DNA from: Sphingomonas sp. 1F27F7B
GTDB taxonomy: Bacteria; Pseudomonadota; Alphaproteobacteria; Sphingomonadales; Sphingomonadaceae
Length of the DNA stretch: 55,283 nt
Assembly: GCF_005503355.1 (NCBI RefSeq)
Contig: NZ_SCMK01000028.1
Location: 1-55,283 of the forward strand
Direction: 5' to 3'
Every line of letters starts with the position of its first letter. The first letter of the stretch is position 1. Shown here one piece after another: positions 13,991 to 23,277 of this stretch. A program made the translations under genes and the position numbers. Under the pieces are notes generated by a model. That model was not told where the DNA came from, did not search any database, and worked only from the letters and a program-made list of their open reading frames with translations.

Positions 13991-16792
13991 ATGGTTCGCA
14001 AGGCGCTGGCGTCATTCGTCTTTCTGAGCTGTTCCGGCGTCGCGCACGCCGGCGACAAGCCGCTCTACCAGGCTGCGCCCGCATGGGTGGTGCCCGCGCC
14101 GATGCCCGACGCGGCGAAGCTCACCGACGCCGATCCCGCGCTCGTGCTCAACGATTTCCAGCAGCGCGTGAGCGGCGGGCAGGTCTGGGCCTATGTCGAC
14201 CAGGCGAGCCGCGTGATCTCGCCCCAGATGATGACGCAGCTCGGCACGCTGCAACTGCCCTGGCAGCCCGACGAGGGCGATCTGATCGTCCACAAGGCGG
14301 AGATCATCCGCGGCGGCGAGCATATCGACCTGCTCGCAGGGGGGCAGGGCTTCGAGGTGCTGCGGCGCGAGGAGCAGCTCGAGCAGCTGATGATCAACGG
14401 CACGCTCACCGCGACGATGGCGGTGAAGGGCCTGCGCGTCGGCGACGTGCTGCGCCTGAGCTATTCGGTGACGAGCAGGGACAAGGCGCTGGGCGGCAAC
14501 ACCCAGACCTTCGTGCCGCTGCTCGCGGCACCCGCGCGGGTGGGGTTCGCGCGGGCGCGCGTCTCCTGGCCGTCGGGCAGCCCGCTGCGTTGGCGCAGCT
14601 ACGCCGATGGTGCGGCGCCGAAGGTGACCAAGCGGGACGGCTTCGACGAGATCGAAGTGGCGCTGCCGCTCCCCAAGCCGGCCGAGCTGCCTGCCGATGC
14701 GCCGGTCCGTTATCGGAAGCCGCCGCTCCTCGAAGTGACCAGCTTCGCCGATTGGAAATCGGTCTCGGCGGTGATCGGGGCGCTCTACCTCACCGAGGGG
14801 TTGATCGCGCCGGGTACGCCGCTGGCCGCCGAAGTCGACAAGATCAAGGCCAGGTCGGCGGATCCGCGCGTGCGCGCCGCGCTGGCGCTGCGGCTGGTGC
14901 AGGACGAGATCCGCTATCTGTTCGAGGGGATGAACGGCGGCAACTATGTGCCCCAGAAGCCCGCCGATACCTGGACGCGCCGTTATGGCGATTGCAAGGC
15001 CAAGACGCTGCTGCTGCTCGCGCTGCTCCGCGCCATGGATATCGAGGCTGAGCCGGTGGCGGCCAGCATGAACCTGAGCGGGCTGGTGGCGCAGCGGCTG
15101 CCCAGCGCCGGCGCCTTCGATCACGTGCTGGTGCGCGCGACGATCGGGGGCAAGTCGCTGTGGCTCGACGGCACCGGCTCCGGCACGCGGCTGGCCGATC
15201 TCGACGACACTCCGCCGTTCCGGGACGTGCTGCCGCTGCGGCCCGGCGGGGCCGAGCTGATGCCGCTGCCGATGCGTGCGCCGGCGCGCCCGATAATGGA
15301 GACCTCGCTCGAATTCGACCAGCGGGCCGGGCTCAGCCTGCCGACACCCTTCACCCTGACGCTGACGATGCGCGGCCAGATGGCCGAGGCGGTGCGGGCC
15401 CTGTCGAGCCAGGCGGGCAAGGAGGAGCTCGAGAATATGGGCCAGGGCATGGTCTCGAGCGTGATCGGCGATGCGCTGGTCGTCGATCGCAAGCTCTCCT
15501 ACGACCCCGAGACGGCGACCGCGACGGCGACCGCGAGCGGTATCGTGGGCTCGCCCTGGAAGCTGAGCGAGCGCCGCTATCGTGCGCAGCTCGACCGCAT
15601 CGTCTCCGCCGCCGATTTCGCGCCGGATCGGGCCCGCCCCGCCTGGAAGGACATTCCGGTGATGACCACTCCGGCGCCGTTCGCCACGGTGATCCGGACG
15701 CGCATTCGCCTGCCCGGGCAAGGTGCCGGCTTCACGCTGGAGGGCGATCAGACACTGCCGGCGCGCTTTGCGGGCATCCCGCTGTCTCGCAAGGTCACGG
15801 TGGCGAACGGCGATGTGGTGGTCGAAGACCATATGCAGAGCGATGCGGCGGAAGTGGCGCCGGCGGACCTGCCGGCGGCGCGTGCCCAGGTCGCGCTCGC
15901 CAAGTCGCGGTTGCTCGAGGTGCTTGCGCCCATCGATTATCCGCCGCGCTGGAAGATCGTCGCCGATGCCGGCAAGACCGGCTTCGCGCCGATCATGGCC
16001 ATCTATGCCAAGGGCGTGGCCGATGCGGCGCCCGATGAGACATATGGCTATACCAACCGCGCCGCGTTCCTGGCCGGGATCTGGGACTGGAAGGGCGCCG
16101 CCGCCGATTATGACAAGGCGATCGCGATCGAGCCGACCGTTCAGCTCCATCTCGCCCGGGCGCAGATGCGGCTGGCGATGCGCGACGACAAGGGCGCGCG
16201 CGCCGATGCCGAAGCGGCGCTGGCGCTGGATCCCGGATCCCAGGCCGCGGCGAACATGCTGGCCTCGCTGCGCTTCCGCGGCGGCGAGCGCGATGCCGCG
16301 CTCGCGCTGATCGACGAACGCATCGCAGCGGGCGGCAAGGCCAGGCAGGGCTTCGTCACCGAGAAGGCCGAGCTGCTCGGCGAGGCAGGCCGGGCGGAGG
16401 AAGGCGTGAAGCTGATCGACGAGGAGATCCGCGTGACGCCCGGCAACGAGATCCTGCTCAATTCGCGCTGCTGGCTGAAAGGCACGCGCAACCTGTCGCT
16501 CGACAGCGCATTGAAGGATTGTACGCGCGCGATCGAGATCGCGGAGAACCCGGCATCGATCTACGACAGCCGCGCCATGGTCTATTTCCGCATGGGCCGG
16601 ATGGAGGAGGCGCTGGCCGATCTCGACGCTGCACTCGAAGTCTCGCCGATGCAGGGAGCGAGCCTCTATCTGCGTGGCGTCGTGCGCCGGCGGACCGGGG
16701 ACATCAAGGGCAGCGACGCCGATCTGGCCGCCGCCCGGCTGATGTGGCCGCGCGTCGACGAAGATTATGCCCGTTATGGGATCAAGCCCTGA
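13991..16792 (+). CDS. Exported DUF3857 / transglutaminase-like / TPR protein
   Basis: The 933-residue protein has a signal peptide (cleavage near AHAG, residue 20), a DUF3857 domain (about 50-240), and a transglutaminase-like domain (about 250-400) with a complete Cys-His-Asp set: C335 in YGDCKAKT, H378 in FDHVL, and D393 in WLDGT. A beta-rich middle and at least four TPR-like repeats (about 680-920) follow. Such proteins are periplasmic and may act as peptidases or crosslinkers; substrates are unknown. The start is preceded by a G10 tract rather than a normal Shine-Dalgarno. No operon partner is evident. Confidence 0.88.
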   Translation: MVRKALASFVFLSCSGVAHAGDKPLYQAAPAWVVPAPMPDAAKLTDADPALVLNDFQQRVSGGQVWAYVDQASRVISPQMMTQLGTLQLPWQPDEGDLIVHKAEIIRGGEHIDLLAGGQGFEVLRREEQLEQLMINGTLTATMAVKGLRVGDVLRLSYSVTSRDKALGGNTQTFVPLLAAPARVGFARARVSWPSGSPLRWRSYADGAAPKVTKRDGFDEIEVALPLPKPAELPADAPVRYRKPPLLEVTSFADWKSVSAVIGALYLTEGLIAPGTPLAAEVDKIKARSADPRVRAALALRLVQDEIRYLFEGMNGGNYVPQKPADTWTRRYGDCKAKTLLLLALLRAMDIEAEPVAASMNLSGLVAQRLPSAGAFDHVLVRATIGGKSLWLDGTGSGTRLADLDDTPPFRDVLPLRPGGAELMPLPMRAPARPIMETSLEFDQRAGLSLPTPFTLTLTMRGQMAEAVRALSSQAGKEELENMGQGMVSSVIGDALVVDRKLSYDPETATATATASGIVGSPWKLSERRYRAQLDRIVSAADFAPDRARPAWKDIPVMTTPAPFATVIRTRIRLPGQGAGFTLEGDQTLPARFAGIPLSRKVTVANGDVVVEDHMQSDAAEVAPADLPAARAQVALAKSRLLEVLAPIDYPPRWKIVADAGKTGFAPIMAIYAKGVADAAPDETYGYTNRAAFLAGIWDWKGAAADYDKAIAIEPTVQLHLARAQMRLAMRDDKGARADAEAALALDPGSQAAANMLASLRFRGGERDAALALIDERIAAGGKARQGFVTEKAELLGEAGRAEEGVKLIDEEIRVTPGNEILLNSRCWLKGTRNLSLDSALKDCTRAIEIAENPASIYDSRAMVYFRMGRMEEALADLDAALEVSPMQGASLYLRGVVRRRTGDIKGSDADLAAARLMWPRVDEDYARYGIKP

Positions 16793-16844
16793 TCCCGCAT
16801 CGGCCGTTCGGCATTTCTTCACGCCCGTGCGATACTCGGGCACC

Positions 16845-17801
16845 ATGGCTACCCGGGTCTTCATCACGATCGACACCGAGATCATGTGGCGGCACCATGT
16901 TGCCGGGCTCGACGTCGACACGATCGTCCAGCGTTCGCTGGAGCCGGCCAATGTGGGCGTCGCCTGGCAGCTTGAGCAGCTCGCCCGGCACGGCCTCAAG
17001 GCATGCTTCTTCGTCGATCCGATGCCGGCCCTGGTCTATGGCCTCGATCCGATCCGGCGCGTGGTCGGCGCGATCCTGGAAGCCGGGCAGGAAGTGCAGC
17101 TGCATCTCCATCCCAACTGGACCGGCGCGCATGCCGGCGACAAGGGCGCGACCCATGGCGCGTTCGAGCTGATCGACTACAGCTTCGATGAGCAAGTGGA
17201 ACTGCTCGCCGGGGCATCGGACATGCTGGTCGCCTGTGGCGCGCCCGAGCCGATCGCGTTCCGTGCGGGCAGTTATTCGGCGAGCGACGATACGCTGGGC
17301 GCGCTGGCGCAGCTCGGCTTCGAATATGATTCCAGCCACAACGGCTCCGAGCATCCCTGGCCGAGTGCGATCGGGCTGGAGCCCCGCCAGATCGCGCCGA
17401 TCGCGCATCGCGGGATCGTCGAAGTGCCGGTGACGCTGATCGAGGATCGCGCCGGACACCTCCGCCATTTCCAGATCTGCGCGCTCTCGGCGGGAGAGAT
17501 GCGCGCGGCGCTCGATCACGCCGTGGTCCGCAGCCATTCGGCGGTCACCATCGTCAGCCATGGCTTCGAGCTTGCAAATCGTGCCGGGACACGGCCTAAC
17601 GCAGTGCATGTGCGGCGCTTCGCGGCGCTGTGCCGCATGCTGGCCAGCCGCCGGGGGGTGTTGGTGACCGAACATTTCGCCGACAGGCCGAGAATGACGC
17701 TGGGGCAGGAGGACGCGCCGCTCGGGCCGAGCCTGTTGCGCACGCGCTGGCGCCAGGCCGAGCAGCTCTGGTCGAACCTGGTCGAGGAGCGCGCCGCGTG
17801 A
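16845..17801 (+). CDS. Polysaccharide deacetylase-like protein (NodB fold)
   Basis: From ATG 16845 the product is 318 residues. It opens with TRVFITIDTE, matching the D-T/D-E metal and base motif of the polysaccharide deacetylase family, and carries HLHPNW (H87, H89), the usual metal-binding histidine region. Family members remove N- or O-acetyl groups from glycans. No signal peptide is visible, so it may act on cytosolic glycan precursors. Its stop overlaps the start of the next gene (GTGA), so it is translationally coupled to an acyltransferase-like protein. Confidence 0.85.
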   Translation: MATRVFITIDTEIMWRHHVAGLDVDTIVQRSLEPANVGVAWQLEQLARHGLKACFFVDPMPALVYGLDPIRRVVGAILEAGQEVQLHLHPNWTGAHAGDKGATHGAFELIDYSFDEQVELLAGASDMLVACGAPEPIAFRAGSYSASDDTLGALAQLGFEYDSSHNGSEHPWPSAIGLEPRQIAPIAHRGIVEVPVTLIEDRAGHLRHFQICALSAGEMRAALDHAVVRSHSAVTIVSHGFELANRAGTRPNAVHVRRFAALCRMLASRRGVLVTEHFADRPRMTLGQEDAPLGPSLLRTRWRQAEQLWSNLVEERAA

Positions 17802-18751
17802 ACGCGATGGGCGACGTCGCCGCCGAAGCCCCCCAGGCCCGGTCCACCAGCCTGAAGTTCGAGATCGGCGCGCGCACGCTGGTGGCGATCCAGCGCTATC
17901 TGGTCCGCATCCCGCTGACGCTCGACGAAGCGCGTGCCGAACGCCTGCCGGTGCTGCCGCCGCTGCCGCGTGAGGCCCATGGCTATGGCGTCACTTCGCT
18001 GCCCGAGCAGCTGGTGCCGGCGCTGGTCAAGGCGTCGGGCGACATGCTGCCCTTCGTCCGCCAGCGCTACACGCGCTACTTCACCGATTTCGGGATCGGC
18101 TTCGATGCCTGGTGGAACGGGCTCTCGTCCAACGCGCGCCAGGGCATCAAGCGCAAGGCGAAGAAGATCGCGGCGGAGAGCGGCGGCGAGCTCGACGTGC
18201 GCGCCTTTCGCGGGCCGCAGGAGCTCGAGGCGTTCCACGACGTCGCGCGGCGGATCTCGCTGCGGACCTATCAGGAGCGGCTGCTCGGCTCGGGCCTGCC
18301 CGACAGCGCCGAGTTCATCGCGACGATGCTGGCCCAGGCTGCCGCCGGCCAGGTGCGGGCCTGGCTGCTCTACATCGCGGGCGAGCCGGCGGCCTATCTC
18401 TATTGCCCGGTGATCGAGGGGGGCGTCGTGATCTATGCCCATGTTGGCCATGATCCCGCGTTCAACGATCTCTCACCCGGCGCGGTCCTCCAGCTCGAGG
18501 CGATGCGGGAATTGTTCGAGGAGGGGAAGTTCGCGCGCTTCGACTTCACCGAAGGCGAGGGCCAGCACAAGCGCCAGTTCGCCACCGGCGGCGTGGCGTG
18601 CGTCGACCTGTTCCTGTTGCGCCCGTCGCTGGCGAACCGCGTGACGATGGCGGCGCTGGGCGGGTTCAATCGCGGCGTGGCCGGCATGAAGGCGCTGGTG
18701 CAGCGGGCAGGGCTGGAGAAGCTGGCGAAGAAGGTGCGGCGGGGAGCCTAG
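17798..18751 (+). CDS. FemAB/CelD-like GNAT acyltransferase (Acetyltransf_6 type)
   Basis: The 317-residue protein starts with GTG (an ATG three codons later is possible). It has the pattern of the FemAB-like/BcsL-CelD acetyltransferase family: WWNGLSSNARQGIKRKAKKI, then a late FDFTEGEGQHKRQFATGG. These enzymes transfer acyl or aminoacyl groups to cell-envelope or exopolysaccharide substrates. It overlaps the upstream deacetylase gene by 4 nt, so the two probably act on the same glycan; the substrate is unknown. A repeat element starts immediately after the stop. Confidence 0.82.
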   Translation: MNAMGDVAAEAPQARSTSLKFEIGARTLVAIQRYLVRIPLTLDEARAERLPVLPPLPREAHGYGVTSLPEQLVPALVKASGDMLPFVRQRYTRYFTDFGIGFDAWWNGLSSNARQGIKRKAKKIAAESGGELDVRAFRGPQELEAFHDVARRISLRTYQERLLGSGLPDSAEFIATMLAQAAAGQVRAWLLYIAGEPAAYLYCPVIEGGVVIYAHVGHDPAFNDLSPGAVLQLEAMRELFEEGKFARFDFTEGEGQHKRQFATGGVACVDLFLLRPSLANRVTMAALGGFNRGVAGMKALVQRAGLEKLAKKVRRGA

Positions 18752-18876
18752 TTCCTCCCCCAGCTTGCTGGGGGAGGGGGACACTTCGCGCAGCGGATGG
18801 TGGAGGGGCGCGCCGGCCCCTCCACCACGCGACTGCGTCGCGCGGTCCCCCTCCCCGAGACAAGCTCGGGGAGGAA
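18752..18876. repeat. CCTCCCC-type palindromic repeat before recO
   Basis: The element starts with a CCTCCCCCAGC/GCTGGGGGAGG hairpin, contains a further inverted pair in the middle (GGAGGGGC/GCCCCTCC), and ends with CTCCCCGAG/CTCGGGGAG. The second copy (35935-36087) has the same logic. It fills the gap between the acyltransferase stop and recO. Confidence 0.85.
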
Positions 18877-18891
18877 ATATATAACCCTCCC

Positions 18892-19623
18892 ATGCACCTC
18901 CGCGCCGAAGCCATCATCCTTTCCGTTCGCGCGCATGGCGAGCATGGCGCGATCGTGCGGGCGTTCACCGAGGCTGATGGCGTGCAGCCGGGCTATGTCC
19001 GCGGCGGGCACGGGCGGACGATGCGGCCGGTGCTCCAGCCTGCGAACCTGGTGCTCGGCGAATGGCGCTCGCGCACCGAGGAGGCGCTGGCCGGCCTCAC
19101 GGTCGAGCTGCTCCACAGCCGCGCGGCGATGTTCTCCGAGCCGTTGCCGGCGGCCGCCTTTCAATGGGCGACCGCGCTCAGCGCCTTCGCCTTGCCCGAG
19201 GGGCTCCCCTATCCGCGGCTCTATGCGGCGCTCGACGGCGTGCTCGCCGCGATCGAGGCGGCGCCGGCGGCGCGGGGCTGGGCGGTGGCGATGGTCCGCT
19301 ACGAGCTGCTGCTCCTCGCCGAGCTCGGCTTCGGGCTCGATCTCGAGCATTGCGCCGCTACCGGCCGCAACGACGATCTCGCTTATGTCAGCCCCCGCAG
19401 CGGCATCGCGGTGAGCCGGATCGGGGCGGAGGGCTATGAGGCCCGGCTGCTCCGCCTGCCGCGCTTCCTGATCGAGGGCGGGGAGGCCGGGTGGGACGAT
19501 ATCCTCGACGGGCTCCGGCTCACCGGCCATTTCCTCGAGCGCGACCTGCTGATCGGAAAGGGCGCGGAATTGCTCGCGGCGCGGGGGCGGCTGGTCGATC
19601 GGTTGAAGCGCGCTGTTGCGTGA
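18892..19623 (+). CDS. recO: DNA repair protein RecO
   Basis: The 243-residue protein starts MHLRAEAIILSVRAHGEHGAIVRAF, the typical RecO OB-fold opening, followed by the helical domain with RLYAALDGVLAAIEA and VRYELLLLAELGFGLDLEHCA. RecO loads RecA with RecR in gap repair. Only one cysteine remains in the region where some RecO proteins have a zinc finger, as is common in alphaproteobacteria. The Shine-Dalgarno is not ideal: the nearest GGGGAGG is in the repeat end 17 nt upstream. Earlier in-frame starts would run through the repeat. Confidence 0.93.
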   Translation: MHLRAEAIILSVRAHGEHGAIVRAFTEADGVQPGYVRGGHGRTMRPVLQPANLVLGEWRSRTEEALAGLTVELLHSRAAMFSEPLPAAAFQWATALSAFALPEGLPYPRLYAALDGVLAAIEAAPAARGWAVAMVRYELLLLAELGFGLDLEHCAATGRNDDLAYVSPRSGIAVSRIGAEGYEARLLRLPRFLIEGGEAGWDDILDGLRLTGHFLERDLLIGKGAELLAARGRLVDRLKRAVA

Positions 19624-19671
19624 CGGACACAAGGGCGGCAAAGCAGGCGACGACGACGTGGGGAGCATGAA

Positions 19672-20724
19672 TTGCCACTGATTGCTGTTCTGCCCGGTGA
19701 CGGGATCGGGCCGGAAGTTACGCGCGAGGCGCGCCGGGTTCTGGAAGCGCTGGCGCTGGGCCTCGACTTCGCGGAGGCGCCCGTCGGCGGCGCGGCTTAT
19801 CTGGCGACGGGGCGCCCCCTGCCGCAAGAGACGCTCGACCTCGCGAAGCAGGCCGATGCCGTGCTGTTCGGCGCGATCGGCGATCCGCGCTTCGAGGCGC
19901 TGGAGCGGCGGCTGCGCCCGGAAGCGGCGCTGCTCGGCCTGCGCCGCGAGCTGCAGCTCTTCGCCAATATCCGCCCGGCGACGCTGTTCCCGGCGCTGGC
20001 CGATGCGTCCCCGCTCAAGCCCGAAGTGGTCGCGGGGCTCGATCTGGTCATCGTCCGCGAACTGGTGGGCGACGTCTATTTCGGTGAGAAGGGCCGGCGG
20101 CACGATGCCGAGGGCCTGCGCCAGGGCTTCGACATCATGAGCTACAACGAGGCAGAGGTGGAGCGCATCGCCCGGGTCGGCTTCGAGATGGCCAAGCGCC
20201 GCCGGAAGAAGCTCTGCTCGGTCGACAAGGCGAACGTGCTCGAGACGTCGCAGCTCTGGCGCGACGTCGTCAACGAGCTGGCCACCGAATATCCCGAGGT
20301 CCAGCTCACGCACATGTATGTCGACAATGCCGCGATGCAGCTGGTGCGCGCGCCGGCGGCGTTCGACGTGATCGTCACCGGCAACCTGTTCGGCGACATC
20401 CTCTCCGACCAGGCGAGCATGTGCGCCGGCTCGATCGGCATGCTGCCCTCCGCCTCGCTGCGCGCCTGGAGCGGCGACAACGGCATGTACGAGCCGATCC
20501 ACGGCTCGGCACCGGACATTGCGGGCACCGGCAAGGCGAACCCGTGTGCGGCGATCCTCTCCGCGGCGATGCTGCTGCGCCATTCGCTCGGCAACGAGGA
20601 AGCGGCGCAGAAGGTGGAGGCCGCCATCGCGGCGGCGCTTGCCGCCGGGGCGCGGACAGCGGATCTCGGCGGATCGCTGTCGACCACCGAGATGGGCGAC
20701 GCGGTGCTCAAGGAACTCGCGTGA
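19672..20724 (+). CDS. leuB: 3-isopropylmalate dehydrogenase
   Basis: The 350-residue protein starts with TTG, preceded by GGGGAG, and reads MPLIAVLPGDGIGPEV. It has the isocitrate/isopropylmalate dehydrogenase signature near NLFGDILSDQASMCAGSIGMLPSASL and the NAD-binding region EPIHGSAPDIAGTGKANP. It carries out the oxidative decarboxylation step of leucine synthesis. The other leu genes are not in the window. Its stop overlaps the GTG of the glycosyltransferase gene, so translation is coupled although the functions appear unrelated. Confidence 0.95.
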   Translation: MPLIAVLPGDGIGPEVTREARRVLEALALGLDFAEAPVGGAAYLATGRPLPQETLDLAKQADAVLFGAIGDPRFEALERRLRPEAALLGLRRELQLFANIRPATLFPALADASPLKPEVVAGLDLVIVRELVGDVYFGEKGRRHDAEGLRQGFDIMSYNEAEVERIARVGFEMAKRRRKKLCSVDKANVLETSQLWRDVVNELATEYPEVQLTHMYVDNAAMQLVRAPAAFDVIVTGNLFGDILSDQASMCAGSIGMLPSASLRAWSGDNGMYEPIHGSAPDIAGTGKANPCAAILSAAMLLRHSLGNEEAAQKVEAAIAAALAAGARTADLGGSLSTTEMGDAVLKELA

Positions 20725-21824
20725 TTCCCAATCAGCTCGAGCTTGCAGTCGTGATCCCGACGTTCAACGAGCGTGCGAACGTGCCGTTGCTGGTGGAGAA
20801 GCTGGATGCGGCGCTGCAGGGTCGGAACTGGGAGGCGGTGTTCGTCGACGACGACAGCCCGGACGGGACGGCGGATGCGGCGCGGGCGCTGGGCCGGCGG
20901 GATCCGCGGGTTCGGGTGATCCAGCGGATCGGTCGGCGTGGGCTGTCCTCGGCCTGTATCGAGGGGATGTGCGCGACGGCGGCGCCGTTCGTGGCGGTGA
21001 TCGACGGGGACCTGCAGCATGACGAGACGCTGCTGCCCAGGATGCTGGATGCGCTGGAAGGCGACGATGCGCTCGACGTGGTGATCGGCTCGCGGTTCGT
21101 CGACGGCGGCGGCACGGGCGAGTGGGACGAGGAGCGGGTGGCGAAGTCGGCGCTGGCGACGAAGCTGTCGCGGCGCGTGCTGAAGGCGGACCTGTCGGAT
21201 CCGATGAGCGGCTTCTTCATGATCCGCACGGGGATCGTGCGCGATCTGGTGCCGACGCTGTCGGCGATCGGCTTCAAGATCCTGCTCGACATCATGACTG
21301 CATCGCCGCGGCCGCTGAAGTTCCTCGAGCTGCCCTATGTGTTCCGCACGCGGGCGCTGGGGGAGAGCAAGCTCGATTATGTGGTGGCGATGGAATATCT
21401 CATCGCGCTCTACGACCGGATGTTCGGCCGGGTGGTGCCGGTGCGCTTCGTGATGTTCTCGGGCATCGGCGCGCTGGGCGCGGGCGTGCATTTCCTCGTG
21501 CTCGGCGTGCTGTTCCGCGGCCTCGCCTGGCCCTTTGTCGGGGCCACCATCCTCGCCACCGCGGCGGCGATGACGTTCAACTTCTTCCTCAACAACGCGC
21601 TCACTTATCGCGAGCAGCGACTGAAGGGCGGCGGTGCGCTGCTGGCGGGCTGGTTCTCCTTCTGCCTGGTGTGCAGCGTGGGCGCGGCGGCGAATGTCGG
21701 GGTCGCGGCCTTCCTGCACAATGTCCAGCATGGCGACTGGCGCTTCGCGGCGCTGGCCGGCATCGCCGTCGCCGCCGTGTGGAACTTCGCGCTCTCCTCG
21801 CGCTTCGTCTGGGGACGCTATTGA
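20721..21824 (+). CDS. GT2 polyprenyl-phosphate sugar synthase fused to GtrA domain
   Basis: The 367-residue protein begins with a dolichol-phosphate mannose synthase-like GT2 domain (residues 8-235): VVIPTFNERANV, DDDSPDG (43-49) and the metal motif in VIDGDLQHDE (D95, D97). The C-terminal third (about 245-367) is a GtrA-like domain of four TM helices (VMFSGIGALGAGVHF ... FNFFLNNALTYRE). The first part should make a polyprenyl-phosphate sugar and the second may flip it across the membrane. It is coupled to leuB and converges on a PMT-family gene that could use the product. Confidence 0.9.
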   Translation: MIPNQLELAVVIPTFNERANVPLLVEKLDAALQGRNWEAVFVDDDSPDGTADAARALGRRDPRVRVIQRIGRRGLSSACIEGMCATAAPFVAVIDGDLQHDETLLPRMLDALEGDDALDVVIGSRFVDGGGTGEWDEERVAKSALATKLSRRVLKADLSDPMSGFFMIRTGIVRDLVPTLSAIGFKILLDIMTASPRPLKFLELPYVFRTRALGESKLDYVVAMEYLIALYDRMFGRVVPVRFVMFSGIGALGAGVHFLVLGVLFRGLAWPFVGATILATAAAMTFNFFLNNALTYREQRLKGGGALLAGWFSFCLVCSVGAAANVGVAAFLHNVQHGDWRFAALAGIAVAAVWNFALSSRFVWGRY

Positions 21825-21828
21825 CGGA

Positions 21829-23133
21829 TCAGCGCCAGCTGCCGATCCACATCCAATGGGTGAAGCCCTGGCTGTCCGCCAGCGGGGCGGCCGAGAGGAT
21901 CGGATAGAAATAGCCGAACACCAGCAGCGAAAGCGCGGCGAACCATTCTTCCCAGCCCCGATTCCGGCCCCGGTCGAAATGCTGGAAGGCGATCGGCAGC
22001 GCCATGCACAGGAAGATGCTGCTCGGATGGTAGTAATAATAGAAGCCGATCGACTTGGGGATCACGACATAGATCGCCAGCGATGCGGTCCATAGCAGCG
22101 CCACTGCCAGCGGCCGGATCGCCTTGTCGCGGAACCAGGCCCAGTAGCAGGCGGCCACCGCGACCAGCCCGCCCCACATGATCAGCGGATTGCCGATCAG
22201 CAGCACGCCGCGCTGGGCGCCGCGATCCCATTCGTAGAAATACCAGATCGGCCGCAGCATCAGCGGCCAGCTCCACCAGCTCGACTGATAGGTGTGGTGC
22301 GGCAGGATCTGCGTCTGCATCTGCCACATGTGGAGCTGCTGGGCGAACAGGCCGGAGAGCGAGGTCAGCGGATCGGTGGTGTAGAAGAAGGCCGGCGCGA
22401 AGGTGACGAAATAGGTGATCACGCTTGCCACGCCGAGCGCGAGGATCGCCGGGATCGCGGGCAGGCCGGGCCAGTGCGGCTGGCCCTTGCCCGAGAGCGC
22501 GGAGAGCAGCGGCCGCTTCGCCAGGCGCGCGTCACGGGCGCGAATGACGACAAAGGCCAGGGCGGCAAGCACGATATAGGGGACGCCCGCCCATTTGACT
22601 GCGGTGGTGAGCCCGAGCAGCACGCTCCCTGCGATCCAGCGCCGCCAGCTGGCGGCCCCGCCAGGGGCCTTCATCGCCCAGAGGAACGCCACCAGCGCCC
22701 AGACCAGGAAGGCGCCCAGGAATATGTCGAGCATGCCGGTGCGTGCCTGGACATAGACGGTCTGGTTGAGCGTGGTGAGCACCGCGCCGACCAGCGCGGT
22801 GCGCATGTTGCCGGCGAGCAGCCAGAGGAACGCGAAGACGCCGAGCACCGTGGCGGTGCCCGCCAGCGTCGAGGCGATGCGCCAGCCGAACGGATTGTCG
22901 CCGAACAGCGCCATGCCCGCAGCGATCAGCTCCTTGCCGAGCATCGGGTGCTCGACGTTGCGCGGGCCCGACAGGTCGAGCAGCGCCTGGGCGGCGGGCA
23001 GATAGTGCACCTCGTCGAACATGATCACGCTCGGCTGGTCGAGATGGACCAGGAACAGCATCTGTACGGCGATGGCGAGGAGCAGGGCGACGAGCCAGGG
23101 GCGGTCCTGCAGGGCCTTGAGGCGATCGAGCAT
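21829..23133 (-). CDS. PMT-family (GT39-like) membrane glycosyltransferase
   Basis: The 434-residue protein has about ten hydrophobic helices and the PMT_2 features: an acidic pair early in the first periplasmic loop (IMFDEVHYLP) and an EHPMLGKELIAAG block. Such enzymes transfer sugars from polyprenyl-phosphate donors to protein or glycan. ATG 23133 is the likely start; ATG 23169 would add 12 residues and lies beside a repeat-like sequence. Its stop is 4 nt from that of the GT2-GtrA gene, so the two are convergent neighbours. Donor and acceptor are unknown. Confidence 0.87.
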   Translation of the reverse strand: MLDRLKALQDRPWLVALLLAIAVQMLFLVHLDQPSVIMFDEVHYLPAAQALLDLSGPRNVEHPMLGKELIAAGMALFGDNPFGWRIASTLAGTATVLGVFAFLWLLAGNMRTALVGAVLTTLNQTVYVQARTGMLDIFLGAFLVWALVAFLWAMKAPGGAASWRRWIAGSVLLGLTTAVKWAGVPYIVLAALAFVVIRARDARLAKRPLLSALSGKGQPHWPGLPAIPAILALGVASVITYFVTFAPAFFYTTDPLTSLSGLFAQQLHMWQMQTQILPHHTYQSSWWSWPLMLRPIWYFYEWDRGAQRGVLLIGNPLIMWGGLVAVAACYWAWFRDKAIRPLAVALLWTASLAIYVVIPKSIGFYYYYHPSSIFLCMALPIAFQHFDRGRNRGWEEWFAALSLLVFGYFYPILSAAPLADSQGFTHWMWIGSWR

Positions 23134-23277
23134 GGCGCGTTGATTAGCCGAGCGTTTCGCAGCCGTCATGCTGAACTTGGTTTCCGGATCCGCGGAGCGA
23201 CGAAGCAGGACTTGTCGGCGCCCAAGTGACGAGCGGTGTTGACGCCTCGTTCCCTCAGCCGCAAAGCATCTCGCACT

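Noticed and set aside
23170..23277. Possible SAM riboswitch upstream of metZ
   Set aside because: The region holds a weak 5-bp ACGAG/CTCGT hairpin, but I could not match the conserved SAM-II blocks (GUGAUUUG, CAGCCACGUUAAA, GCUAAA). An Infernal search with RF00521 and RF01767-type models would settle it.
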